Positions 17,050 to 25,633 of a stretch of 64,000 bases of DNA are shown one piece after another (position 1 is the stretch's first letter; each line of letters begins with the position of its first letter). The stretch spans positions 186,001 through 250,000 of the forward strand of contig NZ_JAKKFH010000001.1 in NCBI RefSeq assembly GCF_022230925.1, in the 5' to 3' direction. The position numbers and the translations under genes were made by a program. Source of the DNA: Micromonospora alfalfae (GTDB taxonomy: Bacteria; Actinomycetota; Actinomycetes; Mycobacteriales; Micromonosporaceae). Under the pieces are notes generated by a model. The model was not told the DNA's origin. It did not search any database and saw only the letters and a list, made by a program, of their open reading frames with translations.

Positions 17050-18231
17050 TCACCGCTCCTCCACCGCCCATGGTGACCCGTAACCGTTCAGCAGGTCGAG
17101 GAAGGGCATCGGGGGCAGCGCTTCCGGTCCGAGCACTCCGACACCGGCCCACGCGCCGCTGGCGAGCAACTCCAACGCGACGACCGGGTTGACGGCGGTC
17201 TGCCAGACCACGGCCTGGTGCCCGTACTCCCGCATCGACCACTCGTTGTCGACCACGTGGTACAGGTAGACCTCGCGGGGTTGCCCGTCCGGGCCGAGGC
17301 CGCGTACCCAGGTGCCGGCGCAGGTCTTGCCGCGCATCCGGGCACCGAGCGTGGCCGGGTCGGGCAGACTCGCGGCCACCACGTCACGCGGGGAGACGTC
17401 GACGCCGCGTACCCGCACCGGGGAGACCGCGTCCAGGCCGAGCTTGTGCAGCGTCTTGAGCACCTCGATGAACTCGTCGCCGAGGCCGTACTTGAAGGTG
17501 ACCCGCCGGGCCTTGACCCAGCGCGGGATGAGCAGCACCTCCTCGTGCTCGACGTTGACGCACTCGACCGGTCCGATCCCCTCCGGAAAGTGGAACACCT
17601 CCGGCTCGGAGAACGGTTCGGTGGTGAACCAGCCCCGGTCCCGCTCCCAGATGACCGGCGGGTTGAGGCACTCCTCGATGGTGGTCCAGATGGAGAACGA
17701 GGGCGCGAAGTCGTACCCGTCGACGGTGAGGTTCGCCCCGTCCCGGACACCGATCTCGTCGATCTCACTGAACAGTTCGTCGGCCGCGTAGCGGGCGAAC
17801 ACGTCGGAGAGGCCGGGCTCGACCCCGATGCCGCACAGTGCCAGCCGACCGGCCGTCGACCAGGTGTCGGCGAGCGCGAACTGTTCGTCGCCGAGCTTCA
17901 CTCCGGTCTCGACGTGCGACAGCGACATCGCCATGTCCAGGTAGTCGGCGCCGGCCGCGAACGCGCCGTTGAAGATCGGCATGACGAACCGCGGGTCGAC
18001 GGCGTTCAGCACGTGCGTGATCCGGTGCTCCCGGCACAGCGCGGTGATCGCGTCGGCCGAGGAGGCGTCCACCTGGGCGACGACGAAACGGTCACTGTGC
18101 CCGGCGACCGCCCGCTGGGCCCGCACGGGGTCGTGGTCGGCGACCACAATGGTCTCGAAGAAGGTCCGTCGGGCGGCGATGGCTACGGCGGCGGAGCCGA
18201 CGCCACCGGCGCCGACGAGGAGGACACGCAT
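17050..18231 (-). CDS. Saccharopine dehydrogenase family oxidoreductase
   Basis: A 393-residue protein with an N-terminal Rossmann motif (VGAGGVGSA at 6-14) and the saccharopine dehydrogenase-type central and C-terminal domains. The family includes saccharopine and carboxynorspermidine dehydrogenases, which make or break C-N bonds between an amine and a carbonyl acid. It is the last gene of the Pot-importer operon and its ATG overlaps the oxidoreductase stop (TGATG). A role in polyamine or lysine-derived amine metabolism fits, but the exact substrate is unknown. Confidence 0.8.
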   Translation of the reverse strand: MRVLLVGAGGVGSAAVAIAARRTFFETIVVADHDPVRAQRAVAGHSDRFVVAQVDASSADAITALCREHRITHVLNAVDPRFVMPIFNGAFAAGADYLDMAMSLSHVETGVKLGDEQFALADTWSTAGRLALCGIGVEPGLSDVFARYAADELFSEIDEIGVRDGANLTVDGYDFAPSFSIWTTIEECLNPPVIWERDRGWFTTEPFSEPEVFHFPEGIGPVECVNVEHEEVLLIPRWVKARRVTFKYGLGDEFIEVLKTLHKLGLDAVSPVRVRGVDVSPRDVVAASLPDPATLGARMRGKTCAGTWVRGLGPDGQPREVYLYHVVDNEWSMREYGHQAVVWQTAVNPVVALELLASGAWAGVGVLGPEALPPMPFLDLLNGYGSPWAVEER

Positions 18232-19697
18232 CAGGAATCAAACCCCAAACCGAAACGATCGAGAGTACGGAGCCAGAGGTCGCGCCGACCCTCGCGCGCG
18301 TCGGCGCGGGCCAGTGACCAGCGGGTGAGATTGATGCCAACCGCGCGGACGGGTTCCGGCGGGAACGGCAGTGGCTTGCGGCGAACCAGGTCGAGCCCGG
18401 TCAGCGGGGTGTTCCCGCCGTCGAGCAGGTCGAGCAGCACCCGGGCCCCGAAGCGGCTGGCCCCGACGCCGAGGCCGGTGTAGCCGGCCGCGTACGCCAG
18501 CCGACCGCCGTAGGCGGTGCCGAAGAACGGGCAGAACCGGGTGCAGGTGTCGATGACACCGCCCCAGCGGTGGCTGAACCGCACGTCGGCGAGCTGTGGG
18601 AACGTGGTGAAGAAGTGGCGGGCGAGGGTGGTGAAGGTGGCTGGGCGTTGCTCCAGCTTGGGCGCGACCCGGTTGCCGTAGTGGTAGACCGCGTCGTAAC
18701 CGCCGAAGAGGATCCGCCCGTCGGTGGTGATCCGGTAGTAGTGGAACTGATTGGCGGTGTCGGCGAGCCCCTGCCGGTTGCGCCACCCGATGGCGTCACG
18801 CTGGGCCGCGGTGAGCGGCTCGGTCATCAGCACGTGGTCGTAGACCGGCACCAGGTAGGCCCGCAGCCGGCGCAGCAGCGGCGGGAACGCGTTGGTGGCC
18901 AGCACGACCCGGCGCGCCCGTATCGAGCCGGGCAGGCCGGCGGCGGTGGTGTCGGCCCGGCCACTGTCGACCGGGTGGGCGGCGGGGCCGGTGCCCAGGG
19001 TGCTGGCGTGCACCGCCGCGCTGTCGGCGCGCAGGCCGGTGACCCGGGTGTGCTCGTGCACGCGTACGCCGAGGTCGAGGCAGGCGCGGCGCAGCCCCCA
19101 GGCAAGCTTCGCCGGGTCCACCATCGCCACCCGGTCGGCGTCGAACATCCCACCCAGGTACGTCGGTGAGTGCACCTCGGCGCGTACCTCGTCCCGGTCG
19201 AGCAACCGCACCCGGTGGCCGTACCGGCGGGCCAGGTCCGCGTCGGCGGCCAGCCCGTCGAGTTGGTACGGCTCGACGGCGACGGCCAGTTCACCGGTGC
19301 GCTCGAAGTCGCAGTCGATGTCGAACGTCGCGACGGTGGCGGCGATGGCGTCCAGGTTGTCCCGGCCGAGGCGCTCCAACTCGCCGACCTCGTCGGGGAA
19401 CCGGTCGACGCCGTTGGCGAGGCCGTGGGTCAGCGAGGCGGCGCAGAAACCGCCGTTGCGCCCAGACGCTGCCCAACCGCAGGTCCCGGCGTCGACGAGC
19501 AGCACGTCCCGGTCCGGGTCCGCCTGTTTCGCCAACAACGCGGCCCACAGTCCGCTGTAACCGCCGCCGATCACCAGCAGGTCGGCGGTGTGCCGACCGC
19601 CCAGTGGCGGTAGCGGGTCGGGGCGGTCCGGGCGATCGAGCCAGTACGGCACGGGTGCCGCGTCGGCCAAAGCCCGGTCGGTATGCGGGAGCGTCAT
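18231..19697 (-). CDS. FAD-dependent amine oxidoreductase (gamma-glutamylputrescine oxidase-like)
   Basis: A 488-residue DAO/PuuB-type flavoprotein. The dinucleotide-binding motif LLVIGGGYSGLWAALLA is near residues 39-55, followed by CGWAASGRNGG, a typical flavin-contacting segment of PuuB-like oxidases. Later motifs include ATNAFPPLL, GGYDAVYHYGNR and YAAGYTGLGVG. These enzymes oxidise secondary or primary amines with FAD. The ATG at 19697 overlaps the permease stop, and the saccharopine-dehydrogenase-like gene is coupled to its own stop. In this operon, imported polyamine or an amino-acid conjugate is the likely substrate. No gamma-glutamylputrescine synthetase is in the window. Confidence 0.82.
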   Translation of the reverse strand: MTLPHTDRALADAAPVPYWLDRPDRPDPLPPLGGRHTADLLVIGGGYSGLWAALLAKQADPDRDVLLVDAGTCGWAASGRNGGFCAASLTHGLANGVDRFPDEVGELERLGRDNLDAIAATVATFDIDCDFERTGELAVAVEPYQLDGLAADADLARRYGHRVRLLDRDEVRAEVHSPTYLGGMFDADRVAMVDPAKLAWGLRRACLDLGVRVHEHTRVTGLRADSAAVHASTLGTGPAAHPVDSGRADTTAAGLPGSIRARRVVLATNAFPPLLRRLRAYLVPVYDHVLMTEPLTAAQRDAIGWRNRQGLADTANQFHYYRITTDGRILFGGYDAVYHYGNRVAPKLEQRPATFTTLARHFFTTFPQLADVRFSHRWGGVIDTCTRFCPFFGTAYGGRLAYAAGYTGLGVGASRFGARVLLDLLDGGNTPLTGLDLVRRKPLPFPPEPVRAVGINLTRWSLARADAREGRRDLWLRTLDRFGLGFDS

Positions 19698-20530
19698 GAC
19701 GACCGGCGCGCGGGATGTGCCGGCCCGACCAGCAGGTTGGCGCGGCGGGCCCGTCGACCGCGCAGCGAGCTGAGCCCCACCAGCAGCAGCGCGACCGCGA
19801 ACATCGCCGTGCCGATGACGTTGACCTGTGGGGGGATGCCACGCTGGGCAGCGCCCCAGACGTACATCGGGAACGTGACAGTGGTGCCGGCGTTGAAGTT
19901 CGTGATGATGAAGTCGTCGAAGCTCAGCGAGAAGGCCAGCAACGCGGCGGCCACGATGCCGGGCAGCACCAGCGGCAGGGTGATCCGGCGGAACGTCTGC
20001 CACTCGTTGGCGTAGAGGTCCATGGCGGCCTCCTCCAGCCGCCGGTCCATCCCGGCGAGCCGCGCCTTCACGGTGACCACCACGAACGACACGCAGAACA
20101 TCACGTGTGCGATCACGATGGTCCAGAAGCCCTGCGGTACGCCCGCCGACACGAACAGGGCCAGCAACGACGTGCCCATCACCAGCTCCGGGGTGGCCAT
20201 CGGCAGGAAGATCAGCACGTTGATCCCGGACCGGCCCCGGAAGCGGTGCCGGACCAGCGCGAACGCCATCAGGGTGCCGAGCACTGTGGCGACGACTGTG
20301 GCGAGAAAGCCGATCTGCACGCTGCGGACCACCGCGTCGCACATGTCCGAGGTGGCGCACGGCTGCCGCCAGTTGTCCAGAGTGAACTCGTTGAAGTCGT
20401 ACGACAGCCGGCTCGACGGCCGGTTGAACGACAACGCGGCCACCACCAGGATCGGCAGCGCCAGGTAGCCGAGCACCAGTAACGCCACGATCATCACCCA
20501 CCGGTCGGCCAACCAGCGCGAGAGCCTCAT
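19694..20530 (-). CDS. potC: Spermidine/putrescine-type ABC transporter permease (PotC-like)
   Basis: A 278-residue inner-membrane permease with about six hydrophobic segments. The EAA loop EEAAMDLYANEWQTFRRITLP contacts the ATPase. The N-terminal periplasmic region includes LSFNRPSSRLSYDF, typical of PotC-type components. It starts at ATG 20530, just after a 60-bp repeat that separates it from potB; that repeat provides AAAGGCGG as a Shine-Dalgarno. The other subunits precede it in the order D-A-B-C. Confidence 0.88.
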   Translation of the reverse strand: MRLSRWLADRWVMIVALLVLGYLALPILVVAALSFNRPSSRLSYDFNEFTLDNWRQPCATSDMCDAVVRSVQIGFLATVVATVLGTLMAFALVRHRFRGRSGINVLIFLPMATPELVMGTSLLALFVSAGVPQGFWTIVIAHVMFCVSFVVVTVKARLAGMDRRLEEAAMDLYANEWQTFRRITLPLVLPGIVAAALLAFSLSFDDFIITNFNAGTTVTFPMYVWGAAQRGIPPQVNVIGTAMFAVALLLVGLSSLRGRRARRANLLVGPAHPARRSS

Positions 20531-20543
20531 CGGAGCCGCCTTT

Positions 20544-20589
20544 CATTCGCGACTGCGGGGCTCCGCTGCGCTGCACTCCTCGCGCTCAT
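20544..20589 (-). repeat. Dispersed junction repeat, copy 2, encoding a coupled mini-ORF
   Basis: The minus strand reads ATGAGCGCGAGGAGTG and then GGAGCCCCGCAGTCGCGAA, matching the gabT junction copy. Its ATG overlaps the potB stop (TGATG). The frame stays open for 20 codons (MSARSAAQRSPAVANERRLR) to a TGA at 20527-20529 that overlaps the potC start (ATGA). The repeat therefore bridges two genes without breaking the chain of overlaps. The peptide itself is probably not functional. Confidence 0.7.
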
Positions 20590-21497
20590 CAGAGGACCTC
20601 CTCCGTGCCGGCCCTGCGCAGATAGCCGAAGACCACCGCGAGGATCGCCGCCATCAGCAGGAACGACAGCGCGGCGCCCTGCGGGTAGTCCAGTCGGACC
20701 AGGAACGCCGAATCGATGACGTTGCCGATCATGTATTCGTTCGGGGTGCCGAGCAGTTCGGCGTTGATGTAGTCGCCGCTCGCCGGGATGAAGAACAGCA
20801 GCGTGCCGGCGACCAGACCGGGCATGGACAGCGGCAGCGTCACCCGACGGAACGCCTGCACCGGGCTCGCGTACAGGTCGGTGGCCGCCTCCAGCAACCG
20901 GGGGTCCAGCCGCTCCAGGCTCGCGTACAGCGGCAGCACCAGGAACGGCAGAAAGTTGTACGTCAGGCCGAGCACCACAGCGAACGGCGTGGCCAGCAGC
21001 CGACCGTCCGGGGCGAGCAGGTGCACGTCCCGCAGCAGACCGACGAGCGCGCCGTTGTCCGACAGGATCGTCTTCCAGGCCAGCGTGCGGACCAGGAAGC
21101 TGGTGAACATCGGCGCGACGACGCACACCAGCAGCAGGTTCTTCCAGCGGCCGGCCTTCTGCGCGATGGCGTACGCCAGTGGGTAGCCCAGCAGCAACGC
21201 CAACACCAGGGCCAGCCCGGCGTAACCGAACGAGCGCAGGAACTGCGGCCAGTACGCCTGCAGCACGTCCGGGTAGTTGCCGACCGCCCAGGTCATCGCG
21301 TACCCGGTGGAGAGCGAGCCGCTGGGGTCGTACAGGCTGGCCGCCGCCAACTGCACCAGCGGCACACCGAAGAAGATGAGCAGCCAGGCCGCACCGGGCA
21401 GCAACAGGAGGTACGGCAGGAGTCGGCGTCGCCCGGACCGGGCTGCCGGTGGCGCGGGCGGCGGGTGACCCGCTCTGGTGGGGGCCAGCAGGGTCAC
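20589..21497 (-). CDS. potB: Spermidine/putrescine-type ABC transporter permease (PotB-like)
   Basis: A 302-residue permease. A short basic cytoplasmic N-terminus is followed by about six membrane helices, and the EAA loop LEAATDLYASPVQAFRRVTLP is near residue 200. With PotC it would form the membrane channel of the importer. The GTG start at 21497 overlaps the potA stop (GTGA). A copy of the dispersed junction repeat lies between this gene and potC. Confidence 0.88.
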   Translation of the reverse strand: MTLLAPTRAGHPPPAPPAARSGRRRLLPYLLLLPGAAWLLIFFGVPLVQLAAASLYDPSGSLSTGYAMTWAVGNYPDVLQAYWPQFLRSFGYAGLALVLALLLGYPLAYAIAQKAGRWKNLLLVCVVAPMFTSFLVRTLAWKTILSDNGALVGLLRDVHLLAPDGRLLATPFAVVLGLTYNFLPFLVLPLYASLERLDPRLLEAATDLYASPVQAFRRVTLPLSMPGLVAGTLLFFIPASGDYINAELLGTPNEYMIGNVIDSAFLVRLDYPQGAALSFLLMAAILAVVFGYLRRAGTEEVL

Positions 21498-22645
21498 GAC
21501 GACGCACCTACCGGCTCGTCCAGCACCGGCGACGTCCGGTCGGTGTCTGCTGCGTCGCGGGGCAGCAGGAACGCGTGCTGCGGATCCCAGTACGCCACCG
21601 CCTCGCTGCCGACCGCCACCGGCGTCGACGTCCCGCTGTTGGCGGCGAAGACCGACAACTCGGTGCCCCAGCCGGTCCGCAGCAGGTACTGCGTGCTGAC
21701 TCCCACGTAGGAGGCGTCGGTGACCACTCCGGTGACCTGCTGATGCCCGGCGGGCACCTGGTCGGCGGAGCCGACCAGAATCAGCTTCTCTGGGCGTACC
21801 CCCAGGTGAACCGGGCCGTGCTCGGCCCGCGACCGGCCGGCGGGCACCGAAAAGCGCGTGCCGTGCGCCGTCACCGCTACGTCGCCGCCGCTGGCGCTGG
21901 TGGCCTCGCCGGCGAGCAGGTTGGACTGGCCGAGGAAGTTGGCCACGAAGGCAGTGGCGGGAAACTCGTAGATGTCGGCCGGGGCACCCAACTGCTCGAT
22001 CCGGCCGGCGTTCATCACCGCGACGGTGTCGGCCATCGTCATGGCCTCCTCCTGGTCGTGGGTGACGTGCACGAAGGTGATGCCGACCTCGGTCTGGATG
22101 CGCTTCAGCTCGATCTGCATCTGTCGGCGCAGCTTGAGGTCGAGTGCGCCCAGCGGCTCGTCGAGCAGCAGCACCTGCGGCCGGTTGATCAGGGCGCGGG
22201 CCAGCGCGACCCGCTGCTGCTGCCCCCCGGAGAGCTGCGCGGGGCGCCGGTTGCCGTAGCCGTCGAGTTGCACCAGCGACAGCATCCGGGTGACCTCGTC
22301 GTCGACCGAGCGGATGCCGCGTCGGCGCAGTCCGAAGGCCACGTTCTCGAAGATGTCGAGGTGCGGGAAGAGCGCGTAGCTCTGGAAGACGGTGTTGACC
22401 GGCCGCTTGTAGGGCCGCAGCCGGGCGATGTCCCGGTCACCGAGCAGCACCTGGCCGCTGGTCGGCTCCTCCAGGCCGGCGATCATCCGCAGCGTGGTGG
22501 TCTTGCCGCAGCCGGACGCGCCGAGCAGCGCGAAGAACGAACCCTGCTCGATGGTGAGGCTCAGGTCGTCGACAGCTGTGAAGACGCCGAACCGTTTGGT
22601 GAGGTCGGCCAGGCGCAGGTCGCCGGCGGGTGTCTCGCGCGCCAT
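21494..22645 (-). CDS. potA: Spermidine/putrescine-type ABC transporter ATPase (PotA-like)
   Basis: A 383-residue ATPase with Walker A GASGCGKTT near 35-43, a Q-loop (FQSYALFPHL), the signature LSGGQQQR, Walker B LLLDEP and the switch VTHDQEEA. A C-terminal TOBE-type regulatory domain follows (LGVRPEKL). It powers uptake through PotB/PotC. The ATG at 22645 lies 5 bp after the potD stop and matches the usual family N-terminus. Although other CUT2/POPT-type importers share these motifs, the neighbours point to polyamines. Confidence 0.9.
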   Translation of the reverse strand: MARETPAGDLRLADLTKRFGVFTAVDDLSLTIEQGSFFALLGASGCGKTTTLRMIAGLEEPTSGQVLLGDRDIARLRPYKRPVNTVFQSYALFPHLDIFENVAFGLRRRGIRSVDDEVTRMLSLVQLDGYGNRRPAQLSGGQQQRVALARALINRPQVLLLDEPLGALDLKLRRQMQIELKRIQTEVGITFVHVTHDQEEAMTMADTVAVMNAGRIEQLGAPADIYEFPATAFVANFLGQSNLLAGEATSASGGDVAVTAHGTRFSVPAGRSRAEHGPVHLGVRPEKLILVGSADQVPAGHQQVTGVVTDASYVGVSTQYLLRTGWGTELSVFAANSGTSTPVAVGSEAVAYWDPQHAFLLPRDAADTDRTSPVLDEPVGASS

Positions 22646-22650
22646 CCTCG

Positions 22651-23835
22651 TCACGCCCCGATGACCTGTTGGAACTTGCCCTCGTACTCCTTCTCCTGCT
22701 TCTCGTCCAGGGCCATGAACACCTTGGACTTCGACAGCAGCGCCTCGTCCGGGAAGATCAGCGGGTTGGCGGCCAGCTCGTGGTCGATCTTCTCCATCTC
22801 GGCCTGAGCGCCAGTGACCGGGCAGATGTAGTTGACGTACGCGGCCAGCTTCGCCGCGACCGCCGGCTCGTAGTAGTAGTTGATCAGCGCTTCGGCGTTG
22901 CCTTTGTGGGTGGCCTTGTTGGGGACCATCATGTTGTCGCTGTAGAGCATCACGCCTGAATCCGGCGCGACGAACCGCACCTTCTCGTCCTCGCCGGACA
23001 GTTGGATGACGTCGCCGGACCAGCCGATGCACGCGGCGATGTCGCCCTTGGCCAGGTCCGGCGCGTAGTCGTTACCGGTGAACTTGCGGATCTGCCCGGA
23101 GTCGACTGCCTTCTTGAGCTTGTTGAGGGCGTCGTCGAACTGGGCGGCGGTGAAGTTCGCCGGGTCGTGCCCGTTCGACCCGAGCAGCAGGCCCATGGTG
23201 TCGCGCATCTCGCTGAGCGCTGTCACCTTGCCCTTGAGGTCGGGGCGGGTGAGCAGTTCGTCGACAGTCCGCAGTTCCTTCGTGACGTTGCCGTTGTAGG
23301 CAAGGCCAGCGAGGCCGGACTGCCACGGAATGGAGATCCGGTTCTCGGCGTCGAAGGGGCGGTTGAGCAGCGACGGAAGGAGATTGGCCTGCACGTTCGG
23401 GATCTTCGCCGGGTCCAACTTCTGGATCCAGCCGAGCCGGATCATCCGGGCCGCCATCCAGTCGGTCAGCACGATGATGTCCCGGTCGGTGCTCTGGCAG
23501 GCGGCGAGCTGGTTCTGCACCTTGCCGAAGAATTCGTTGTTGTCGTTGATGTCCTCGGTGTAGGTCACCTGAATGCCGGTCTTCGTGATGAACTCGTCGA
23601 GGCTCGGTCGCTTGGACTCGTCAGTGTCGTCCACGTCCATGTACTGCGGCCAGTTGGCGAAGGCGAGTTTCTTCTCGGTGCCGGAGAGGTCCTCGCTGAC
23701 GCAGCCAGCTTCGGTCTGTTGCGCGCCCTTGGTGCCGCAGCCCGCGAGGCTGCCGCCCAGGGTGAGCAGGGCGGCCGAACCGAGAGTGCCGGTGAGCAGT
23801 CCACGCCGGGAGAGGGGCCGGAGGGGAGTACGCAT
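22651..23835 (-). CDS. potD: Polyamine-type ABC transporter substrate-binding lipoprotein (PotD-like)
   Basis: A 394-residue binding protein. The N-terminus carries SRRGLLTGTLGSAALL and a lipobox LAGC, so it is likely exported by Tat and lipid-anchored. The mature part has the PotD/PotF pattern (LAFANWPQYMDVDD, DIIVLTDWMAARM, IPWQSGLAGLAYN, CIGWSGDVIQL). ATG 23835 is chosen because AGGAG lies five bases upstream. It is the first gene of the D-A-B-C-oxidoreductase-saccharopine dehydrogenase operon and diverges from the Lrp-type regulator. Confidence 0.9.
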   Translation of the reverse strand: MRTPLRPLSRRGLLTGTLGSAALLTLGGSLAGCGTKGAQQTEAGCVSEDLSGTEKKLAFANWPQYMDVDDTDESKRPSLDEFITKTGIQVTYTEDINDNNEFFGKVQNQLAACQSTDRDIIVLTDWMAARMIRLGWIQKLDPAKIPNVQANLLPSLLNRPFDAENRISIPWQSGLAGLAYNGNVTKELRTVDELLTRPDLKGKVTALSEMRDTMGLLLGSNGHDPANFTAAQFDDALNKLKKAVDSGQIRKFTGNDYAPDLAKGDIAACIGWSGDVIQLSGEDEKVRFVAPDSGVMLYSDNMMVPNKATHKGNAEALINYYYEPAVAAKLAAYVNYICPVTGAQAEMEKIDHELAANPLIFPDEALLSKSKVFMALDEKQEKEYEGKFQQVIGA

Positions 23836-23953
23836 GACGACTCCTAGGGGGTCATCGTCGGCGGGCGGGACGGGGAGGCACGCCGGCGGGAATGTCGGGA
23901 GGGTCAAGTGCCATGGACGACTGATCCTGACATGAGGTGACCTCCCTTACAAG

Positions 23954-23965
23954 GGATTCCGTTGC
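23954..23965. promoter_or_regulatory. GGATTCCGTTGC motif in the potD/lrp divergent promoter
   Basis: The 214-bp spacer between potD and the Lrp-type gene holds GGATTCCGTTGC within a partial palindrome (ATTCC-gttgc-GGGAAT). The identical 12-mer lies upstream of the aminotransferase at 25634-25645. A shared Lrp operator is a plausible reading; this is inferred. Confidence 0.45.
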
Positions 23966-24049
23966 GGGAATAGCGATACACGACGAAATACGCCAGACTA
24001 CGCGGGGATACACGCGCGACATCACGATTCGGGACATGGGGAGCGGGCA

Positions 24050-24562
24050 ATGACAAACCGGCAGCACGAGAACAGCAACGGCGGTCGACGCGTCGCTGTC
24101 CGTGACGGTGCCAATCACGCTCTGCTGGATGACGTGGCCAAGCAGATCATCGAGCAGCTTCAGGAGGACGGCCGCCGCCCGTACGCGACGATCGGCAAGG
24201 CTGTGGGGCTGTCCGAGGCGGCGGTCCGCCAGCGGGTGCAGCGGCTGCTCGACTCCGGCGTGATGCAGATCGTGGCGGTGACCGACCCGCTCCAGCTGGG
24301 CTTCAACAGGCAGGCGATGATCGGCCTACGTACCGACGGCGACCTGGAAGCGGTCGCGGACCGGCTGGCCGAGCTGGACGAGGTCGACTACGTGGTGATC
24401 ACCGCCGGGTCGTTCGACCTGCTCACCGAGGTGGTCTGCCGCAACGACGACCACCTGCTGGAGATCCTGCAACGGCTGCGCGCGGTGCCCGGGGTGCTCT
24501 CCACCGAGGCGTTCGTCTATCTCAAACTCCGCAAACAGACCTACACCTGGGGTACGGCCTGA
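24050..24562 (+). CDS. Lrp/AsnC-family transcriptional regulator
   Basis: A 170-residue regulator with an N-terminal winged helix (DDVAKQIIEQLQEDGRRPYATIGKAVGLSEAAVRQRVQRL, around 27-66) and a C-terminal RAM/AsnC ligand-binding domain (GLRTDGDLEAVADRLAEL, then TAGSFDLLTEVVC). GGGGAGCGGGCA precedes the ATG. It diverges from the Pot importer operon and faces the aminotransferase gene downstream. It is the obvious candidate regulator of the polyamine genes, probably sensing an amino acid or amine. Confidence 0.88.
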   Translation: MTNRQHENSNGGRRVAVRDGANHALLDDVAKQIIEQLQEDGRRPYATIGKAVGLSEAAVRQRVQRLLDSGVMQIVAVTDPLQLGFNRQAMIGLRTDGDLEAVADRLAELDEVDYVVITAGSFDLLTEVVCRNDDHLLEILQRLRAVPGVLSTEAFVYLKLRKQTYTWGTA

Positions 24563-24590
24563 CGCCGCCACCGCTGTGCTCCACGCGGCC

Positions 24591-24668
24591 CTCGATCCAC
24601 GCCGCGCTCGATCCACGCCGCGCTTGATCCACGCCGCGCTCGATTCACGCCGCGCTTGATCCACTCGG
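24591..24668. repeat. 16-bp tandem repeat (about five units)
   Basis: Units of CTCGATCCACGCCGCG, with C/T changes, run head to tail at 24591, 24607, 24623, 24639 and a partial one at 24655. The last unit leads directly into a GATC-tipped palindrome. No credible gene is present. Confidence 0.75.
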
Positions 24669-24733
24669 TCTTCAGGAAGTCGGGGTGTCGGGGCCGCCCT
24701 GACGCCCCGGTTTCCATGAACCCGAGTGGATCA
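24657..24733. repeat. GATC-tipped 77-bp palindrome (TGATCCACTCGG ends)
   Basis: TGATCCACTCGG at 24657-24668 pairs with CCGAGTGGATCA at 24722-24733. The core is GC-rich and only partly complementary. Confidence 0.65.
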
Positions 24734-24933
24734 GTGGTCGGTCGCGGCGACCGCGCCCACCGCGCCCACCGCGTCACCCGCGCCACCTGACCCACGCCAC
24801 CCCGACCCCGCGCCCCCGACCGCCTCACCAGACCCGTAACGCTGACCGCGCCGCCCCGACCCCGACCCCGACTCACGTCACCCCGACCGCGTCACCCCGG
24901 CGGCCGACCCCCGCCTCCCAGCCCTGCCCTCGC

Positions 24934-25016
24934 GCTTGATCCACTCGAGTTCACCAATATCGCGGTGTCAACCACGCCCGAACACCGCGATCTCGGCGAT
25001 CCGGAGTGAATCGAGC
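24934..25016. repeat. GATC-tipped 83-bp imperfect palindrome
   Basis: The outer arms GCTTGATCCACTC and GAGTGAATCGAGC pair with mismatches. The inner arms ATCGCGGTGT and ACACCGCGAT pair perfectly. The outer arm resembles the palindrome at 24657. Confidence 0.55.
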
Positions 25017-25200
25017 CGGCGGCCGGAGGGAGGCGCTACCACCAGCCGGGCCCTTTGGAGCTGATGTCGCAAACGAATCGGCGGACCGGCCGACGTCCAC
25101 GCGCAGACCGGCAGACCCCCGCGCGACGACCCGGCCGATCTCCGCGCGACGAACCGGCCGGCCCCCGCGCACAGACCGGCAGACCCCGGCGCGACCAACC

Positions 25201-25383
25201 GACCGGCCCCCGCGCACAGACCGGCAGACCCCCCGACGCGACCAACCCGCCGACGTCCACGCACAGACCGGCACACCCCGGCGCGACCAACCGACCGGCC
25301 CCCGCGCACAGACCGGCAGACCCCCCGACGCGACCAACCCGCCGACGTCCACGCACAGACCGGCAGACCCCCGCGCGACGACC
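25201..25383. repeat. Two near-identical 92-bp tandem units
   Basis: The unit beginning GACCGGCCCCCGCGCACAG at 25201 recurs at 25293. Shorter degenerate pieces containing CAGACCGGCAGACCCC extend upstream to about 25080. Confidence 0.75.
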
Positions 25384-25432
25384 GGCCAGCCTGGTCGACG
25401 CCGCGAAGCCCGGAAGGGCTCGTGGAGCGGCC

Positions 25433-25544
25433 GTGACAAGGCAGCCGTGACAAGGCAGCCGTGACAAGGCAGCCGTGACAAGGCAGCCGTGACAAGGCAG
25501 CCGTGACAAGGCAGCCGTGACAAGGCAGCCGCGCCAGGGCAGCC
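25433..25544. repeat. 14-bp tandem array, seven perfect units plus one degenerate
   Basis: GTGACAAGGCAGCC repeats without interruption from 25433 to 25530, followed by GCGCCAGGGCAGCC. There are no spacers, so it is not CRISPR. The period is not a multiple of three, so it is unlikely to encode a repeat protein. Confidence 0.9.
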
Positions 25545-25633
25545 CTGATGTCGCAAACGATTCAGCTCCAAAGGCAGCGACCAGCGCACATCGGGCTCCT
25601 GCCGACCGCCGATCAACCCAGCAACAGCGGTGC

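Larger units (their letters stand above)
25053..25573. repeat. Composite repeat region split inside a palindrome
   Basis: CTTTGGAGCTGA at 25053-25064 and TCAGCTCCAAAG at 25562-25573 are perfect inverted repeats bounding 521 bp. CTGATGTCGCAAACGA occurs directly repeated at 25061-25076 and 25545-25560. Removing one direct repeat and everything between would rebuild a compact 37-bp palindrome-like element. The interior consists of two tandem arrays. Open frames inside are repeat-driven and not credible genes. Confidence 0.65.

Noticed and set aside
24541..25050. Possible Arg-rich small proteins after the Lrp gene
   Set aside because: They overlap the 16-bp tandem repeat and two palindromes, with no ribosome-binding site or conserved motif.
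25433..25544. Possible CRISPR array
   Set aside because: The 14-base units are contiguous with no unique spacers, and there are no cas genes nearby.
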